In this document: positions 54,458 through 62,967 of the stretch, one piece after another
Numbering within the stretch: position 1 is the first letter of the stretch
How the letters are laid out: every line of letters starts with the position of its first letter
NCBI RefSeq assembly: GCF_012273655.1
Contig: NZ_JAAWWP010000004.1
Coordinates: 391,210 to 455,209, forward strand
DNA: 64,000 nt
Origin: Streptomyces physcomitrii
Lineage (GTDB): Bacteria; Actinomycetota; Actinomycetes; Streptomycetales; Streptomycetaceae
Direction: 5' to 3'
Notes under the pieces: model-generated
Told to the model about the DNA's origin: nothing
What the model saw: only the letters and a program-made list of their open reading frames with translations
The model's database searches: none
Translations under genes and position numbers: made by a program

Positions 54458-55249
54458 GTGGCCGACTGGTACACGCGGACCATCCTGGACTCCGGCAAGC
54501 AGCCGCTGCTGATCCTGCTGGTGGCCTTCGTCGTCGCGTTCCTCTTCATCCGGCTCAGTGTGCGCATGATCCGGGCCGAGGTCTCGTGGTGGCCGGGGAA
54601 CATCGAGGGCGAGGGCTTCCACCTGCACCATGTGGTCTTCGGCATCGTCTTCATGGTGATCGCCGGTTTCGGCCTGGTCTCGCCCGCGGGCACCCATCGG
54701 CCCTGGACCGAGATCCTGGCCGGGCTCTTCGGGGTCGGCACCGCCCTGGTACTGGACGAGTTCGCGCTCGTCCTGCATCTGAAGGACGTGTACTGGACCG
54801 GCGAGGGGCGGCTCTCGGTGGACGCCGTGGTGGTGGGGGCCGCGCTCGGCGGGCTGCTGCTGATCGGCTCGGCGCCCTTCGGCGTGAACGACGACACCGT
54901 GGACGGCTCGGCGGTGGTCGGCTGGGACGCGGTGACCACGGTCCTGGTCAACGGCACCCTCGCGCTCATCGCGCTCTCCAAGGGCAAGGTCTTCACCGGC
55001 ATCATCGGCCTGTTCGTGCCGGTGCTCGCCCTGGTCGGGGCGCTGCGCCTGGCCCGCCCCGGCTCCCCGTGGGCCCGCCGCCGCTACCCGCCCGGCAGCC
55101 GCAAGGCGGCCCGCGCCCTGAAGCGCGAGACCCGCGAGAACTGGATGCGGGTGCTGCGCGTGCGGACCTACGACCTGATCGCGGGCAAGCCCTCACCGGA
55201 CCCGGCGCAGGACTCGGCGGACCCGGCGCAGGATGTACGGAAGGGCTGA
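54458..55249 (+). CDS. Hypothetical membrane protein with HLHH motif
   Basis: 263 aa with about five to six transmembrane helices (residues ~15-220) and a basic then acidic cytoplasmic tail. A conserved-looking GFHLHHVVFGIVFMV segment and LDEFALVLHLKDVYW contain His and Asp/Glu that could bind metal. GTG 54458 is the shortest start preserving the first helix; its ribosome-binding site GGAGAG is close. Not recognised as a named enzyme. Confidence 0.78.
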   Translation: MADWYTRTILDSGKQPLLILLVAFVVAFLFIRLSVRMIRAEVSWWPGNIEGEGFHLHHVVFGIVFMVIAGFGLVSPAGTHRPWTEILAGLFGVGTALVLDEFALVLHLKDVYWTGEGRLSVDAVVVGAALGGLLLIGSAPFGVNDDTVDGSAVVGWDAVTTVLVNGTLALIALSKGKVFTGIIGLFVPVLALVGALRLARPGSPWARRRYPPGSRKAARALKRETRENWMRVLRVRTYDLIAGKPSPDPAQDSADPAQDVRKG

Positions 55250-55401
55250 TCCGTGGCGGTACGTGGGGACCGGGCGGGAGGTGGCGGCCACCGCCGACCG
55301 TGCGCGTCCGCTCTCGGGCAGGAGGTGGCAGGCAACCGCCCGCCTGACCTGCGCGTCCGCCCTCGGACGGGCGGGAGATGGCAGGCCGCCGACCTGGCGT
55401 C

Positions 55402-55475
55402 GCGGTGAGCCCGGGATGCGTGAACCGGGGGTGCGGTGAGCCCAGGATGCGGTGAGCCCGGGTCGCGGTGAACCG
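55402..55475. repeat. Short tandem repeats in the 55250-55618 gap
   Basis: About four and a half units of a ~16-bp GGTGAGCCCGGGATGC-like repeat. Just upstream (55300-55400) a ~50-bp unit containing GCGCGTCCGC-T/C-CTCGG also occurs twice. No gene is seen in this 369-bp gap. Confidence 0.7.
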
Positions 55476-55618
55476 TGCTCAGACGGCCCCGGCGCTGTGC
55501 CCCTTCGCCTTCGGCGGGCACGCCCTGTGAGGGCGGCAGCGGCGGATCCGGCCTCAGCGCCGAATCGCCGCCGCTGCCGCTCCCGCCGCTGCGACCGCCA
55601 GCCCGGCCCGGGAGAGGC

Positions 55619-56092
55619 TCAGGCCGCCGTCCTCAGTTCGGCCTGGCCGAACAGCAGGGCGTGTCCTGCGGGGAGTTGGGCGAGTATCCGGGTGAGCAGC
55701 CCGGGGCCCGCGAGCACGGCCACGGTGCCGAGCACGGCGCCGACGTCCCAGCGCACGGTGGCGGGCGAGGCGCCGGTCCGCGCCGCGAGGTCCGTCACGA
55801 AGGCCCCGCCGGTACGCGGCTCGGGGTCCGGGACCTCGGCGGTCAGAACGCGGGCGGCCTCCACGGGCAGCCGGGCCGCGAGGTCGACGCGCTCCTCACC
55901 GGTCAACTGCCGTCCCAGGCCCGCGAGTACGAGGCGGGTGACCTCCTCGGCGCGCTCCCGGGTGGGGTAGACCCCTTCGTAGCGGACTTTCTCCAGCATC
56001 TGCTCGAAGGTCATCGCGGGTATCCGGCGGACCGGTTCGGCCTGACCCTGCATCGCGGTCTCGGGGTGGCGGTACATCGCGCTCGCAGTCAC
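55619..56092 (-). CDS. DUF2267 domain-containing protein
   Basis: 157 aa with the DUF2267 pattern: MTFEQMLEKVRYEGVYPTRE, RAEEVTRLVLAGLGRQLTGEE and RVDLAARLPVEAARVL. GTG 56092 follows AGAGGGC. Located downstream of hsp20 in the same direction; DUF2267 genes often accompany stress genes. Function unknown. Confidence 0.88.
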   Translation of the reverse strand: MTASAMYRHPETAMQGQAEPVRRIPAMTFEQMLEKVRYEGVYPTRERAEEVTRLVLAGLGRQLTGEERVDLAARLPVEAARVLTAEVPDPEPRTGGAFVTDLAARTGASPATVRWDVGAVLGTVAVLAGPGLLTRILAQLPAGHALLFGQAELRTAA

Positions 56093-56116
56093 CTTTCGCC
56101 CTCTGCCTCTTCTCTT

Positions 56117-56163
56117 GTCTCTGCTGTTCTTGTGCTTCTGTCTCTAGCTGTTCTCGTGCTTCT
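56117..56163. repeat. Pyrimidine-rich direct repeat in the DUF2267 leader
   Basis: GTCTCTGCTGTTCTTGTGC-type 23-24-bp unit repeated at 56117-56139 and 56140-56163. On the transcribed strand it gives a purine-rich, unstructured leader. The rest of the 56093-56427 gap shows no gene. Confidence 0.7.
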
Positions 56164-56427
56164 TGATCTCTGCGCGGCTCTGGTGTCCGGTGTCCTCGAA
56201 CTCGCTTCCGGCCGAAGGGAATTGGTCTTCCTCTTGGCCGGGAGCCCGCCTCGCGGGCCTCGGCGCGCACCGGCGTCCTGCTGCCCTGACTCCGTTTGTC
56301 CACTGCGCGCCGGTGTATGCGTCCCTCTTCCGCTTTCCTCTTCCGTTTTCGTCCCCGACCGCGGAGGGGACCGCCGCGGCGGCCCGGCGCCGGAGACCCG
56401 CGCCGGGCCGCGCGCGGGATCCCGGGA

Positions 56428-56853
56428 TCAGCCGGAGATCTCCTTGCGCTCCCCGCCGATGACGACCTTGCGGGGCTTGGCGCGCTCGGCGATCGGGATG
56501 CGCAGGGTCAGCACGCCCGCGGCGTAGTCGGCCTCGATGTGTTCCGTGTCCAGGGTGTCGGCGAGCGCGATCTGCCGCGAGAAGACGCCGAGGGGCCGCT
56601 CGGACAGCTCCAGCTGGACGTTCTCCGCCTTGGCCGCCGGGCGCCGCTCGGCCTTCACGGTCAGCATGTTGCGCTCGACGTCGATGTCGATCGCCTCGGG
56701 TGTCACCCCGGGCAGATCGAAGGCGACCACGTACTCATCGCCCTCGCGGTAGGCGTCCATCGGCATCGCGGAAGGCCGGGACCAGGTGCCGGGGCCGAGC
56801 AGCTGCTGAGTGAGACGGTCCAGCTCGCGGAAGGGATCGGTGCGCATCAACAT
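56428..56853 (-). CDS. Small heat shock protein Hsp20 (HSP18 type)
   Basis: 141-aa alpha-crystallin chaperone that binds unfolding proteins. The crystallin domain spans ~35-130 (MDAYREGDEYVVAFDLPGV, ADYAAGVLTLRIPIAE) with a short C-terminal IGGERKEI tail. ATG 56853 has GGAGGTG upstream. Its upstream region contains GGCAG-AAA-CTGCC (56878-56890) and a RheA-like operator, so heat induction is expected. Confidence 0.94.
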   Translation of the reverse strand: MLMRTDPFRELDRLTQQLLGPGTWSRPSAMPMDAYREGDEYVVAFDLPGVTPEAIDIDVERNMLTVKAERRPAAKAENVQLELSERPLGVFSRQIALADTLDTEHIEADYAAGVLTLRIPIAERAKPRKVVIGGERKEISG

Positions 56854-56920
56854 CGCGAAAACACCTCCGAAAGTTCAGGCAGAAACTGCCAATGCGCTTT
56901 CACCTGGCACTGTTGTAGCA

Positions 56921-56939
56921 TGTCGTCCAATGGATGACA
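56921..56939. promoter_or_regulatory. RheA-like operator TGTC(G)TC-N5-GATGACA
   Basis: TGTCGTC (56921-56927) and GATGACA (56933-56939) differ by one base from the TGTCATC-N5-GATGACA operator reported for RheA control of hsp18 in S. albus. It lies between the divergent hsp20 and regulator genes and overlaps the regulator ATG at 56930, so it could repress both. Confidence 0.75.
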
Positions 56940-57760
56940 AGCAGGGGGTCATCACATGGACGACGACCCCGCGCACCGCTCCCCCCGCACCACTCACCGA
57001 CACCCGCCAACGCCCGACACCACCGGAGAGGAGGCCCGCCGTGGCCCCCGCCGACCCCATCGACCCGCACCACCACGTCGATCCGCACCACCCCGGCCAA
57101 GGACATCCGGCCTCCTTCCTCGCCGCCGCGGCGGCCCTGGAGGCGATCGACGCGGCGGTGCGCGGCGCGCAGGCGGACCAGCCCGACGGGGCCTCCGACC
57201 CGCTCACCGGCCCCGAACAGGCCCTGGCCTCGCTCCTGTTGCTGCGCGAGGTACGCGAGAAGCTGGCGGGCTGGGAGGCCGGGCTGATCGAGACCGCCCG
57301 CTCCTCCGGGGCCAGTTGGGCCGATCTCGCCCACCCCCTGGGCGTCGCCAGCCGCCAGGCCGCCGAGCGCCGCTATCTGCGCCAGCGCCCCGGGCCCGCC
57401 GGATCAACCGGCGAGCAGCGGGTGCGGGCCACCCGCGACCGCCGCGCCGCCGAGCGCACCGTCAGCGTCTGGGCGCGCGACCACGCGGCCGAACTGCGGC
57501 GCCTGGCCGGGCAGATCACCGCGCTCACCGGACTTCCGGCGGCCTCCCGCACCTCGCTCGGCGCGCTGGACGCGGCCCTCGCCCACGACGACCCCGCCGC
57601 CCTGATCGCCCCGCTGGCCGCCGCCCGGCCGCATCTCGCCGCCGGGCACCCCGAGTTGGCGGACCGCGTCGACACCCTGACCCGGCACACCGACCGGCTC
57701 CGCAAGGACAGCGAACAGCGGCGCGGTCCGGTGCGGACAACCCTGCCGGACATGCCGTAG
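56930..57760 (+). CDS. Probable HSP18 transcriptional regulator
   Basis: 276 aa. Pro/His-rich N-terminus, then helical segments: LLREVREKLAGWEAGLIETA, SSGASWADLAHPLGVASRQA resembling a helix-turn-helix, AAERRYLRQRP, and a C-terminal helical region. Proteins of this kind are annotated beside hsp18 in Streptomyces as its regulator (recollection). TAGCAT (56916-56921) ends 8 nt before ATG 56930, so the message is probably leaderless and its start lies in the operator, giving tight autoregulation. Confidence 0.75.
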   Translation: MDDKQGVITWTTTPRTAPPAPLTDTRQRPTPPERRPAVAPADPIDPHHHVDPHHPGQGHPASFLAAAAALEAIDAAVRGAQADQPDGASDPLTGPEQALASLLLLREVREKLAGWEAGLIETARSSGASWADLAHPLGVASRQAAERRYLRQRPGPAGSTGEQRVRATRDRRAAERTVSVWARDHAAELRRLAGQITALTGLPAASRTSLGALDAALAHDDPAALIAPLAAARPHLAAGHPELADRVDTLTRHTDRLRKDSEQRRGPVRTTLPDMP

Positions 57761-57969
57761 GATCGCGCCCCCTCCCACCGAAACCGGGTGCCCCGGCACA
57801 ACAGCCGCAGCCGCCCCGGACCGCCGGTCCGGCAGGGGCCGGGAGAGGGCGGCGATATCGGGCGGCGCATGGGCTTCAGAGGGCTTCCCCGCAGCTCAGG
57901 GCGATGATAGTCCGAAGCTATACCCGTTCGGCATTGGGCAAGAGCGCCGCCATCCACAACGGTGTACTC

Positions 57970-58335
57970 ATGGCTGACGGGCGGACCCCACCAAGGTTCT
58001 CGCCGGGTACTGAGCCGGGGGGCGGAAACGGCCCGCTCCTGGACTCAGGGCACGGCTGCCCGTCATGCGCCGTTCCGAGCGGTGAGAGTGCGCGGCTGGT
58101 GACAGCGGCCGAGTTGCTCGAACAGGCGGCGCACGTGCTGCGTGAACGTCGTTGGACTTCCGGTGAACTGCACCTTCTGGCAGTCCAGTTGACGGAATCG
58201 TTGCGCGAGGTCCACCGGATCGCGGAGAGCCGGGTGTCCCCATCCCGTGCCCCCTGCGTCCGGCCGCACGAGGCCGGTTGCGGCCCGGGCGGCGAGACCG
58301 GAGACGGTCCGCTGCTCGCGGACGCCTGCGGCTGA
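57970..58335 (+). CDS. Hypothetical protein
   Basis: 121 aa. Low-complexity N-terminus with a CPSCAVP motif, then a helical segment LVTAAELLEQAAHVLRERRW and LHLLAVQLTESLREVHRIAE, and a Cys-containing tail. ATG 57970 lacks a good ribosome-binding site; ATG 57904 and GTG 57962 in the same frame are alternatives. Not recognised. Confidence 0.55.
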   Translation: MADGRTPPRFSPGTEPGGGNGPLLDSGHGCPSCAVPSGESARLVTAAELLEQAAHVLRERRWTSGELHLLAVQLTESLREVHRIAESRVSPSRAPCVRPHEAGCGPGGETGDGPLLADACG

Positions 58336-58396
58336 GTGCGGCAACGGCGAGCGGTTGCGTGAACCACCCCTCATGGACCGCCACCCCCCACAAGGC

Positions 58397-58444
58397 CCGG
58401 GCGGGCATTCCAGGTCTCCCCCAACTCCTGGAATGCCCGCCCGG
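58397..58444. terminator. Strong bidirectional terminator
   Basis: Perfect 18-bp stem (58397-58414 with 58427-58444), 12-nt loop, followed by a CT-rich run. Serves the genes converging from both sides. Confidence 0.92.
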
Positions 58445-58532
58445 CACCGCTTTCTCTGCTTTCTCTGCTTCCTTCTGGTTTCTTCCGTTTTCTTCCGGAG
58501 ACCGCCGCGCCCTTCGACGCGGCGGCCCCGCC

Positions 58533-58823
58533 TCAGCGGCTGTACCGCATCAGCGCCCGCACCATGTGGCAGGTGGTGGCCGACGGCGGATGGATGCCGA
58601 TGTGCTCGGCGGTGGTGCGGATCCTCGTGTCCGGCGCCTGGTTCGGCAGGTGCACCCCGGAGTCGAGCAGCGCGATGGCCAGGCGCATCGCCTTCAGGCG
58701 CCGGTTGTGGGTGATGTACCAGTCCCGGGGGCGGCCCGGCGGGAGCGGCTTCTTCGCGAGCGGACGGTACGGGAGGTCGATCGGCAGGGGCATCTGGTCG
58801 AGAACGGCAGCCGGCACAGGCAT
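58533..58823 (-). CDS. Conserved hypothetical protein
   Basis: 96-aa basic protein: MPLPIDLPYRPLAKKPLPPG, RPRDWYITHNRRLKAMRLAI, ALLDSGVHLPNQ and a terminal CHMVRALMRYSR. ATG 58823 has AGGAGG 2-3 nt upstream in a good context. A TAGAAT hexamer (complement of 58884-58889) is a likely -10. Seems a Streptomyces family; function unknown. Confidence 0.78.
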   Translation of the reverse strand: MPVPAAVLDQMPLPIDLPYRPLAKKPLPPGRPRDWYITHNRRLKAMRLAIALLDSGVHLPNQAPDTRIRTTAEHIGIHPPSATTCHMVRALMRYSR

Positions 58824-59142
58824 CCTCCTGTCGTGGTCGGCAGGGCCCGGGAAACCCCGTACCCTCCCTCGAACACTGCCCCTATTCTACCGCCGCGCAC
58901 TGACAGTCCGGCAGTCCGCGAGGGCATCAAAAGCCCAGTACAGCAACGGATTTGGCGCCCTGTGACACCTGCTCGGGAAGCGACGGGCGAGGCCCCGGGA
59001 TATTCGAACAGAGAGCGGGGCGGACGGACGCTCGGAGCACCGGGACGACGTTCGGAGCACCGGGATCCCCCAACTCCCCCGCGGCGCCGGCGCCTTGCCG
59101 CTCTGCCGAGACGCGGTGATCATCGCCGCGTACCGTGACCTC
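58824..59142. other. Divergent intergenic region
   Basis: 319 bp with promoters for both sides: TAGAAT on the minus strand (58884-58889) and TACCGT on the plus strand (59131-59136). No gene seen between. Confidence 0.55.
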
Positions 59143-59514
59143 ATGGAGATCTGGATCAACCCCGCCTGTTCGAAGTGCCGCAGCGCCGTCAAGCTCCTGG
59201 ACGAGGAGGGCGCCTCGTACACGGTGCGGCGCTATCTGGAGGACGTGCCGAGCGAGGCGGAGATCCGGGCGGTGCTCGAACGGCTCGGGCTGGAACCCTG
59301 GGACCTGCTGCGCACCCAGGAGGACGAGGCCCGGCAGCTCAACCTCAAGGACCGCACCGCCTGGCCCCGGGACGCCTCCGGCCGGGACCGCTGGATCGCC
59401 GCCCTGGCCGCCCACCCCCGCCTGATCCAGCGCCCGATCCTCACCGCCGACGACGGCAGCGCGGTGGTCGCCCGCTCACCGGAGGCGGTACGGGCGGCAC
59501 TGGGCCGCAAGTAG
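59143..59514 (+). CDS. ArsC/Spx-family thioredoxin-fold protein
   Basis: 123 aa. WINPACSKCRSAVKLLDEEG carries the CxxC thioredoxin-fold motif, then YTVRRYLEDVPSEAEIRAVL, and RLIQRPILTADDGSAVVARS, the ArsC-family RP-x-[IL] region. Resembles glutaredoxin-type arsenate reductases, but no ars operon is nearby, so the true substrate is uncertain. ATG 59143 lies 6 nt after TACCGT, leaderless. Confidence 0.88.
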   Translation: MEIWINPACSKCRSAVKLLDEEGASYTVRRYLEDVPSEAEIRAVLERLGLEPWDLLRTQEDEARQLNLKDRTAWPRDASGRDRWIAALAAHPRLIQRPILTADDGSAVVARSPEAVRAALGRK

Positions 59515-59572
59515 GGCCCCGGGCAGGGCAGTTGGGCGCGGGAGCCGGACCGGGGCGCACTCGGCGGGCGGG

Positions 59573-59610
59573 GTAACACGGGGTTCATCCTCGGGCAACG
59601 GCCGGGAAAC
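59573..59610 (+). promoter_or_regulatory. Twin GlnR boxes upstream of glnII
   Basis: GTAAC-N6-TTCAT (59573-59588) and GCAAC-N6-GAAAC (59595-59610), again offset by 22 bp as at glnA. TTGACA at 59617-59622 may be the -35. Expected GlnR target. Confidence 0.78.
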
Positions 59611-59690
59611 CGTCTGTTGACACCCTGCGGGCGTCTGCGCAGCGCCACGAGGGCTGCGGCACAGAAACCCGCGACGGAGGATGGGGCCCC

Positions 59691-60719
59691 GTGACGTTCA
59701 AGGCTGAGTACATCTGGATCGACGGCACCGAGCCCACGGCCAAGCTGCGCTCGAAGACGAAGATCCTCGCCGACGGGGACAGCCGCACCGAGCTGCCGGT
59801 CTGGGGCTTCGACGGCTCCAGCACCAACCAGGCCGAGGGGCACGCCTCCGACCGGGTGCTCAAGCCGGTCTTCGTCTGCCCCGACCCGATCCGCGGCGGT
59901 GCGGACCTGCTCGTGCTGTGCGAGGTCCTGAACACCGACCTGACCCCGCACTCCTCCAACACCCGGGCCGCCCTCGCCGAGGTGGCCGAGCGCTTCGCGG
60001 GGCAGGAGCCGGTGTTCGGCATCGAGCAGGAGTACACCTTCTTCGAGGGCGAGCGGCCGCTCGGCTTCCCGGTCGGCGGCTTCCCGGCGCCGCAGGGCGG
60101 CTACTACTGCGGGGTCGGCGCGGACGAGATCCACGGCCGCGCGGTCGTCGAGGCGCACCTGGAGAACTGCCTGACCGCCGGGCTCGGCATCTCCGGCATC
60201 AACGCCGAGGTCATGCCCGGCCAGTGGGAGTTCCAGGTGGGCCCGCTGGCCCCGCTGGAGGTCTCCGACCAGCTGTGGGTCGCCCGCTGGCTGCTCTACC
60301 GCACCGCCGAGGACTTCAAGGTCTCGGCCACCCTGGACCCGAAGCCGGTCAAGGGCGACTGGAACGGCGCCGGCGCGCACACCAATTTCTCCACCCGGGC
60401 GATGCGCGAGGGCTACGAGGCCATCGTCACCGCCTGCGAGTCGCTCGGCGAGGGCTCCAAGCCGCTGGACCACGTGAAGCACTACGGCGCCGGCATCGAC
60501 GACCGCCTCACCGGCCTGCACGAGACCGCCCCCTGGAACGAGTACAGCTACGGGGTCTCCGACCGCGGCGCCTCGGTCCGCATCCCCTGGCAGGTCGAGC
60601 AGGACGGCAAGGGCTACATCGAGGACCGCCGCCCCAACGCCAACGTCGACCCGTACGTGGTCACCCGCCTCCTGGTGGACACCTGCTGCACGGCCCTGGA
60701 GAAGGCCGGACAGGTCTGA
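59691..60719 (+). CDS. glnII: Type II glutamine synthetase GlnII
   Basis: 342-aa eukaryotic-like GSII, octameric or decameric, heat-labile, not adenylylated. Motifs: WGFDGSSTNQAEG, FGIEQEYTFFE, GISGINAEVMPGQWEFQVG, GDWNGAGAHTNFSTRAMR and the RGASVRIPWQVE block. GTG 59691 has GGAGGA upstream. Second glutamine synthetase of the window, induced under nitrogen limitation. Confidence 0.97.
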   Translation: MTFKAEYIWIDGTEPTAKLRSKTKILADGDSRTELPVWGFDGSSTNQAEGHASDRVLKPVFVCPDPIRGGADLLVLCEVLNTDLTPHSSNTRAALAEVAERFAGQEPVFGIEQEYTFFEGERPLGFPVGGFPAPQGGYYCGVGADEIHGRAVVEAHLENCLTAGLGISGINAEVMPGQWEFQVGPLAPLEVSDQLWVARWLLYRTAEDFKVSATLDPKPVKGDWNGAGAHTNFSTRAMREGYEAIVTACESLGEGSKPLDHVKHYGAGIDDRLTGLHETAPWNEYSYGVSDRGASVRIPWQVEQDGKGYIEDRRPNANVDPYVVTRLLVDTCCTALEKAGQV

Positions 60720-60943
60720 ACCGGCCGCCGCCCAGGGCCACTTGCCCCGTCCCCCGGCCGCCGTCCAGGCCGAACCGCCCGTCCACGGGGGCGTCCGCGC
60801 GGGCACCGCGCGGACGCTCTCCGGCATGCCCGCCGACCGGGCCCGGGTACGTATCCGGGCCGAGCCGGGCCGCCCTCCGGCGCCCGTGCAATGGGGCCCA
60901 GCACCCATACTCTGCCCCGGCACCGCGTGCCAGGGTGGAACAC

Positions 60944-61843
60944 ATGCTCGACATCACTGCGGAGACGGAGAACTGGGCCTCGCCCGGGAGGGTTTCCGCG
61001 GCGCGCCTCCGCGAGATCGTCCGGTCGCTCGGCGGCGCGGACCGGTTCCTCGTCGTCCGCCGCCGCACGGACGGCTTCGGCGCCTTCCTCCAGGTCTGGC
61101 ACCAGCACGGCGCCCCCTTCGAGCTGGAGCACCGCACCGCCGCCGGGGCCCACCTGGGCGCCGATCTGCACGAGGCGGGGCGGGTGGCCGAGACCGTGGT
61201 GGGCTGGGCACGCGCCGAGGCGGACTGGGACGCGGGACTGCTCTGGGAGCCGATGGCGGTCGGCCCCGGGGTGGACGTCTCCGAGCTGCCGAAGGACGTA
61301 CGGGCCGAAATCGAGGAGTACGTACGGGAGTTGCTGCGGGTTGGGTACGCCTCGCGCGATCAGCTCGCGGAGGCGGCCGAGCGGTGGCTCAGCGACGAGG
61401 ACGAGCAGCCGGTCTCGGCGGCGCAGGCCCGGCAGCTGGTGGAGGCGCTCTGGCAGGAGCGCCACGCGCAGACCCGGCGCTGGCCCGAGGTGACCGATCC
61501 GGACCGGGTGAGCCGGGCCTTCGCGGAGCTGGACGCCGGGGGCCTGACCGCCCGGGAGAACTTCGCCTGCTGCCGCGACTGCGGACTCGGCGCCCTCGCG
61601 GAGGGGGGCGGCCCGGACCGCGGCTTCGTCTTCTTCGACCAGCAGTCGGCCGAGCACGCGGCGGCCGGAGGCGGACTCACCCTGTACTACGGGGCGTTCC
61701 GGCCGGGCTGGGCGCCGCGTGAGATAGGCCACGAGGTGGTGGCGGCGCTGGAGCGCGCGGGGCTGCGGGCGCAGTGGGACGGCGAGCTGGCCGACACCCT
61801 GCGCGTACCGGAACTGCACTGGCGGAAGCGGCCTCCGCGCTGA
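60944..61843 (+). CDS. DUF6891 family protein
   Basis: 299-aa soluble protein. C-terminal DUF6891-type region: ARENFACCRDCGLGAL with CCxxC cysteines, GFVFFDQQSAEHAAAGGGL, TLYYGAFR and LRVPELHWRKRPP. The N-terminal ~110 residues (RFLVVRRRTDGFGAFLQVWH) form a separate domain. ATG 60944 has GGTGGA at 5 nt. Function unknown. Confidence 0.82.
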   Translation: MLDITAETENWASPGRVSAARLREIVRSLGGADRFLVVRRRTDGFGAFLQVWHQHGAPFELEHRTAAGAHLGADLHEAGRVAETVVGWARAEADWDAGLLWEPMAVGPGVDVSELPKDVRAEIEEYVRELLRVGYASRDQLAEAAERWLSDEDEQPVSAAQARQLVEALWQERHAQTRRWPEVTDPDRVSRAFAELDAGGLTARENFACCRDCGLGALAEGGGPDRGFVFFDQQSAEHAAAGGGLTLYYGAFRPGWAPREIGHEVVAALERAGLRAQWDGELADTLRVPELHWRKRPPR

Positions 61844-61953
61844 GCGGAGCGGGGGGCGGCGCCGGGCGGTCGGCGGGCCCGGTTCCGTATCACCTGGCGA
61901 GACCGTATGTGAGAAGTCTGCTGCGAACACGTGTCGTCTGCTTCAATGGGCGC

Positions 61954-62073
61954 ATGGCCAGCTATCAGATCACCGCGACGGGTCGCCACGACCTCGAGCC
62001 GTTCTGGCCTTCCCGTCAGCACCATGACTTCGACCGGGTGTGTTGCCGCGCGAGGAACGCGCAGGCCCTCTAA
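61954..62073 (+). CDS. Possible 39-aa leader peptide or small protein
   Basis: Reads MASYQITATGRHDLEPFWPS and ends FDRVCCRARNAQAL, with a Cys pair near the end. ATG 61954 and stop 62073. No clear ribosome-binding site, so a leaderless message is possible. Its place 137 bp before the winged-helix gene suggests a translated leader, but it could be chance coding. Confidence 0.35.
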   Translation: MASYQITATGRHDLEPFWPSRQHHDFDRVCCRARNAQAL

Positions 62074-62210
62074 ACCCGGTATCCCGGCGAACCCGGTCCC
62101 CCGGCCTTCGGCCAGCGCGCACGACACGTCCTTCGACGAATCCGGCGAATCCGACGCATACGTCGATGACCCCGACGAATCCGACGACTTCCGCGCGAAG
62201 AGAGCACATC

Positions 62211-62858
62211 ATGGCTGACAGCCGCACTCTGTCCACCGCCGCCCGTCCCTCCGCCGCCACGGCCGCACCGCCCCGGCACCGCCTGCGTGCCGTGGACCGC
62301 GACGAGGTGGTCGACGTCTCCGAGTTCCTGCCGCCCGGCGCCACCTGGCTGCCCGCGCCGCCGCACACGCTGCCCACCCTGCCGGGCCGCCCGCCGATGG
62401 TGGGCTATCTGCTGCTCGTCCCGGCCGACCAGCAGCAGCAGTTGCTGTCCGGGCAGCTCGCCGAGGCGGGTCTCCCGCAGCCCGCGCCGGTGGCCGAGAA
62501 GGCCCCGCGGCCCGTACCGGCGACCGTGCCCGAGGCGGAGCAGAGGCCGGCCCCCCGGGGCAGCGAGGACCTCGTCCTCATCGACCCCGTGCAGCGCACG
62601 GCGGCCGTCGAGGGCGCACCGCTCGACCTGACCTACCTGGAGTTCGAGCTCCTCGCCCACCTGGTGGCCCACCCGCACCGGGTGCACACCCGCGACCAGC
62701 TGGTCACCACGGTGTGGGGGTACGGGCACGTGGGCGACGGCCGCACCGTCGACGTCCACATCGCCCGGCTGCGCCGCAAGCTCGGCGCCCGGCACCGCCA
62801 GATGATCCAGACGGTCCGCCGGGTCGGCTACAAGTACGCGCCCGCCACGCGCCGTTGA
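62211..62858 (+). CDS. Winged-helix regulator (OmpR/PhoB-type DNA-binding domain) without receiver
   Basis: 215 aa. The C-terminal ~95 residues are a PhoB-type effector domain: LDLTYLEFELLAHLVAHPHR, QLVTTVWGYGHVGDGRTVDV, RLRRKLGARHRQMIQTVRRV. The N-terminal half lacks a receiver and its phospho-acceptor; instead it has a conserved-looking PPGATWLPAPPHTLPTLPG block and a Gln-rich linker. ATG 62211 has AAGAGAG at 8 nt. It must act without phosphorylation, perhaps sensing through the N-terminal region. CGAATCCG-type short repeats precede the gene (62117-62190). Confidence 0.87.
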   Translation: MADSRTLSTAARPSAATAAPPRHRLRAVDRDEVVDVSEFLPPGATWLPAPPHTLPTLPGRPPMVGYLLLVPADQQQQLLSGQLAEAGLPQPAPVAEKAPRPVPATVPEAEQRPAPRGSEDLVLIDPVQRTAAVEGAPLDLTYLEFELLAHLVAHPHRVHTRDQLVTTVWGYGHVGDGRTVDVHIARLRRKLGARHRQMIQTVRRVGYKYAPATRR

Positions 62859-62967
62859 GCACGGCGGTGGCCGCCCCGGCGGGGTGGCCGCCGCCCGCGT
62901 ACTGCGGATTTCGCCTGGCGGCAGAATCCTTACCGCCCGCGGCCCGGAGCGGGGCAGAGTCAGCGGC

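Noticed and set aside
59143..59514. True arsenic-resistance gene
   Set aside because: ArsC-like fold only. No arsR, arsB or acr3 gene nearby, so a resistance role is not supported by context.
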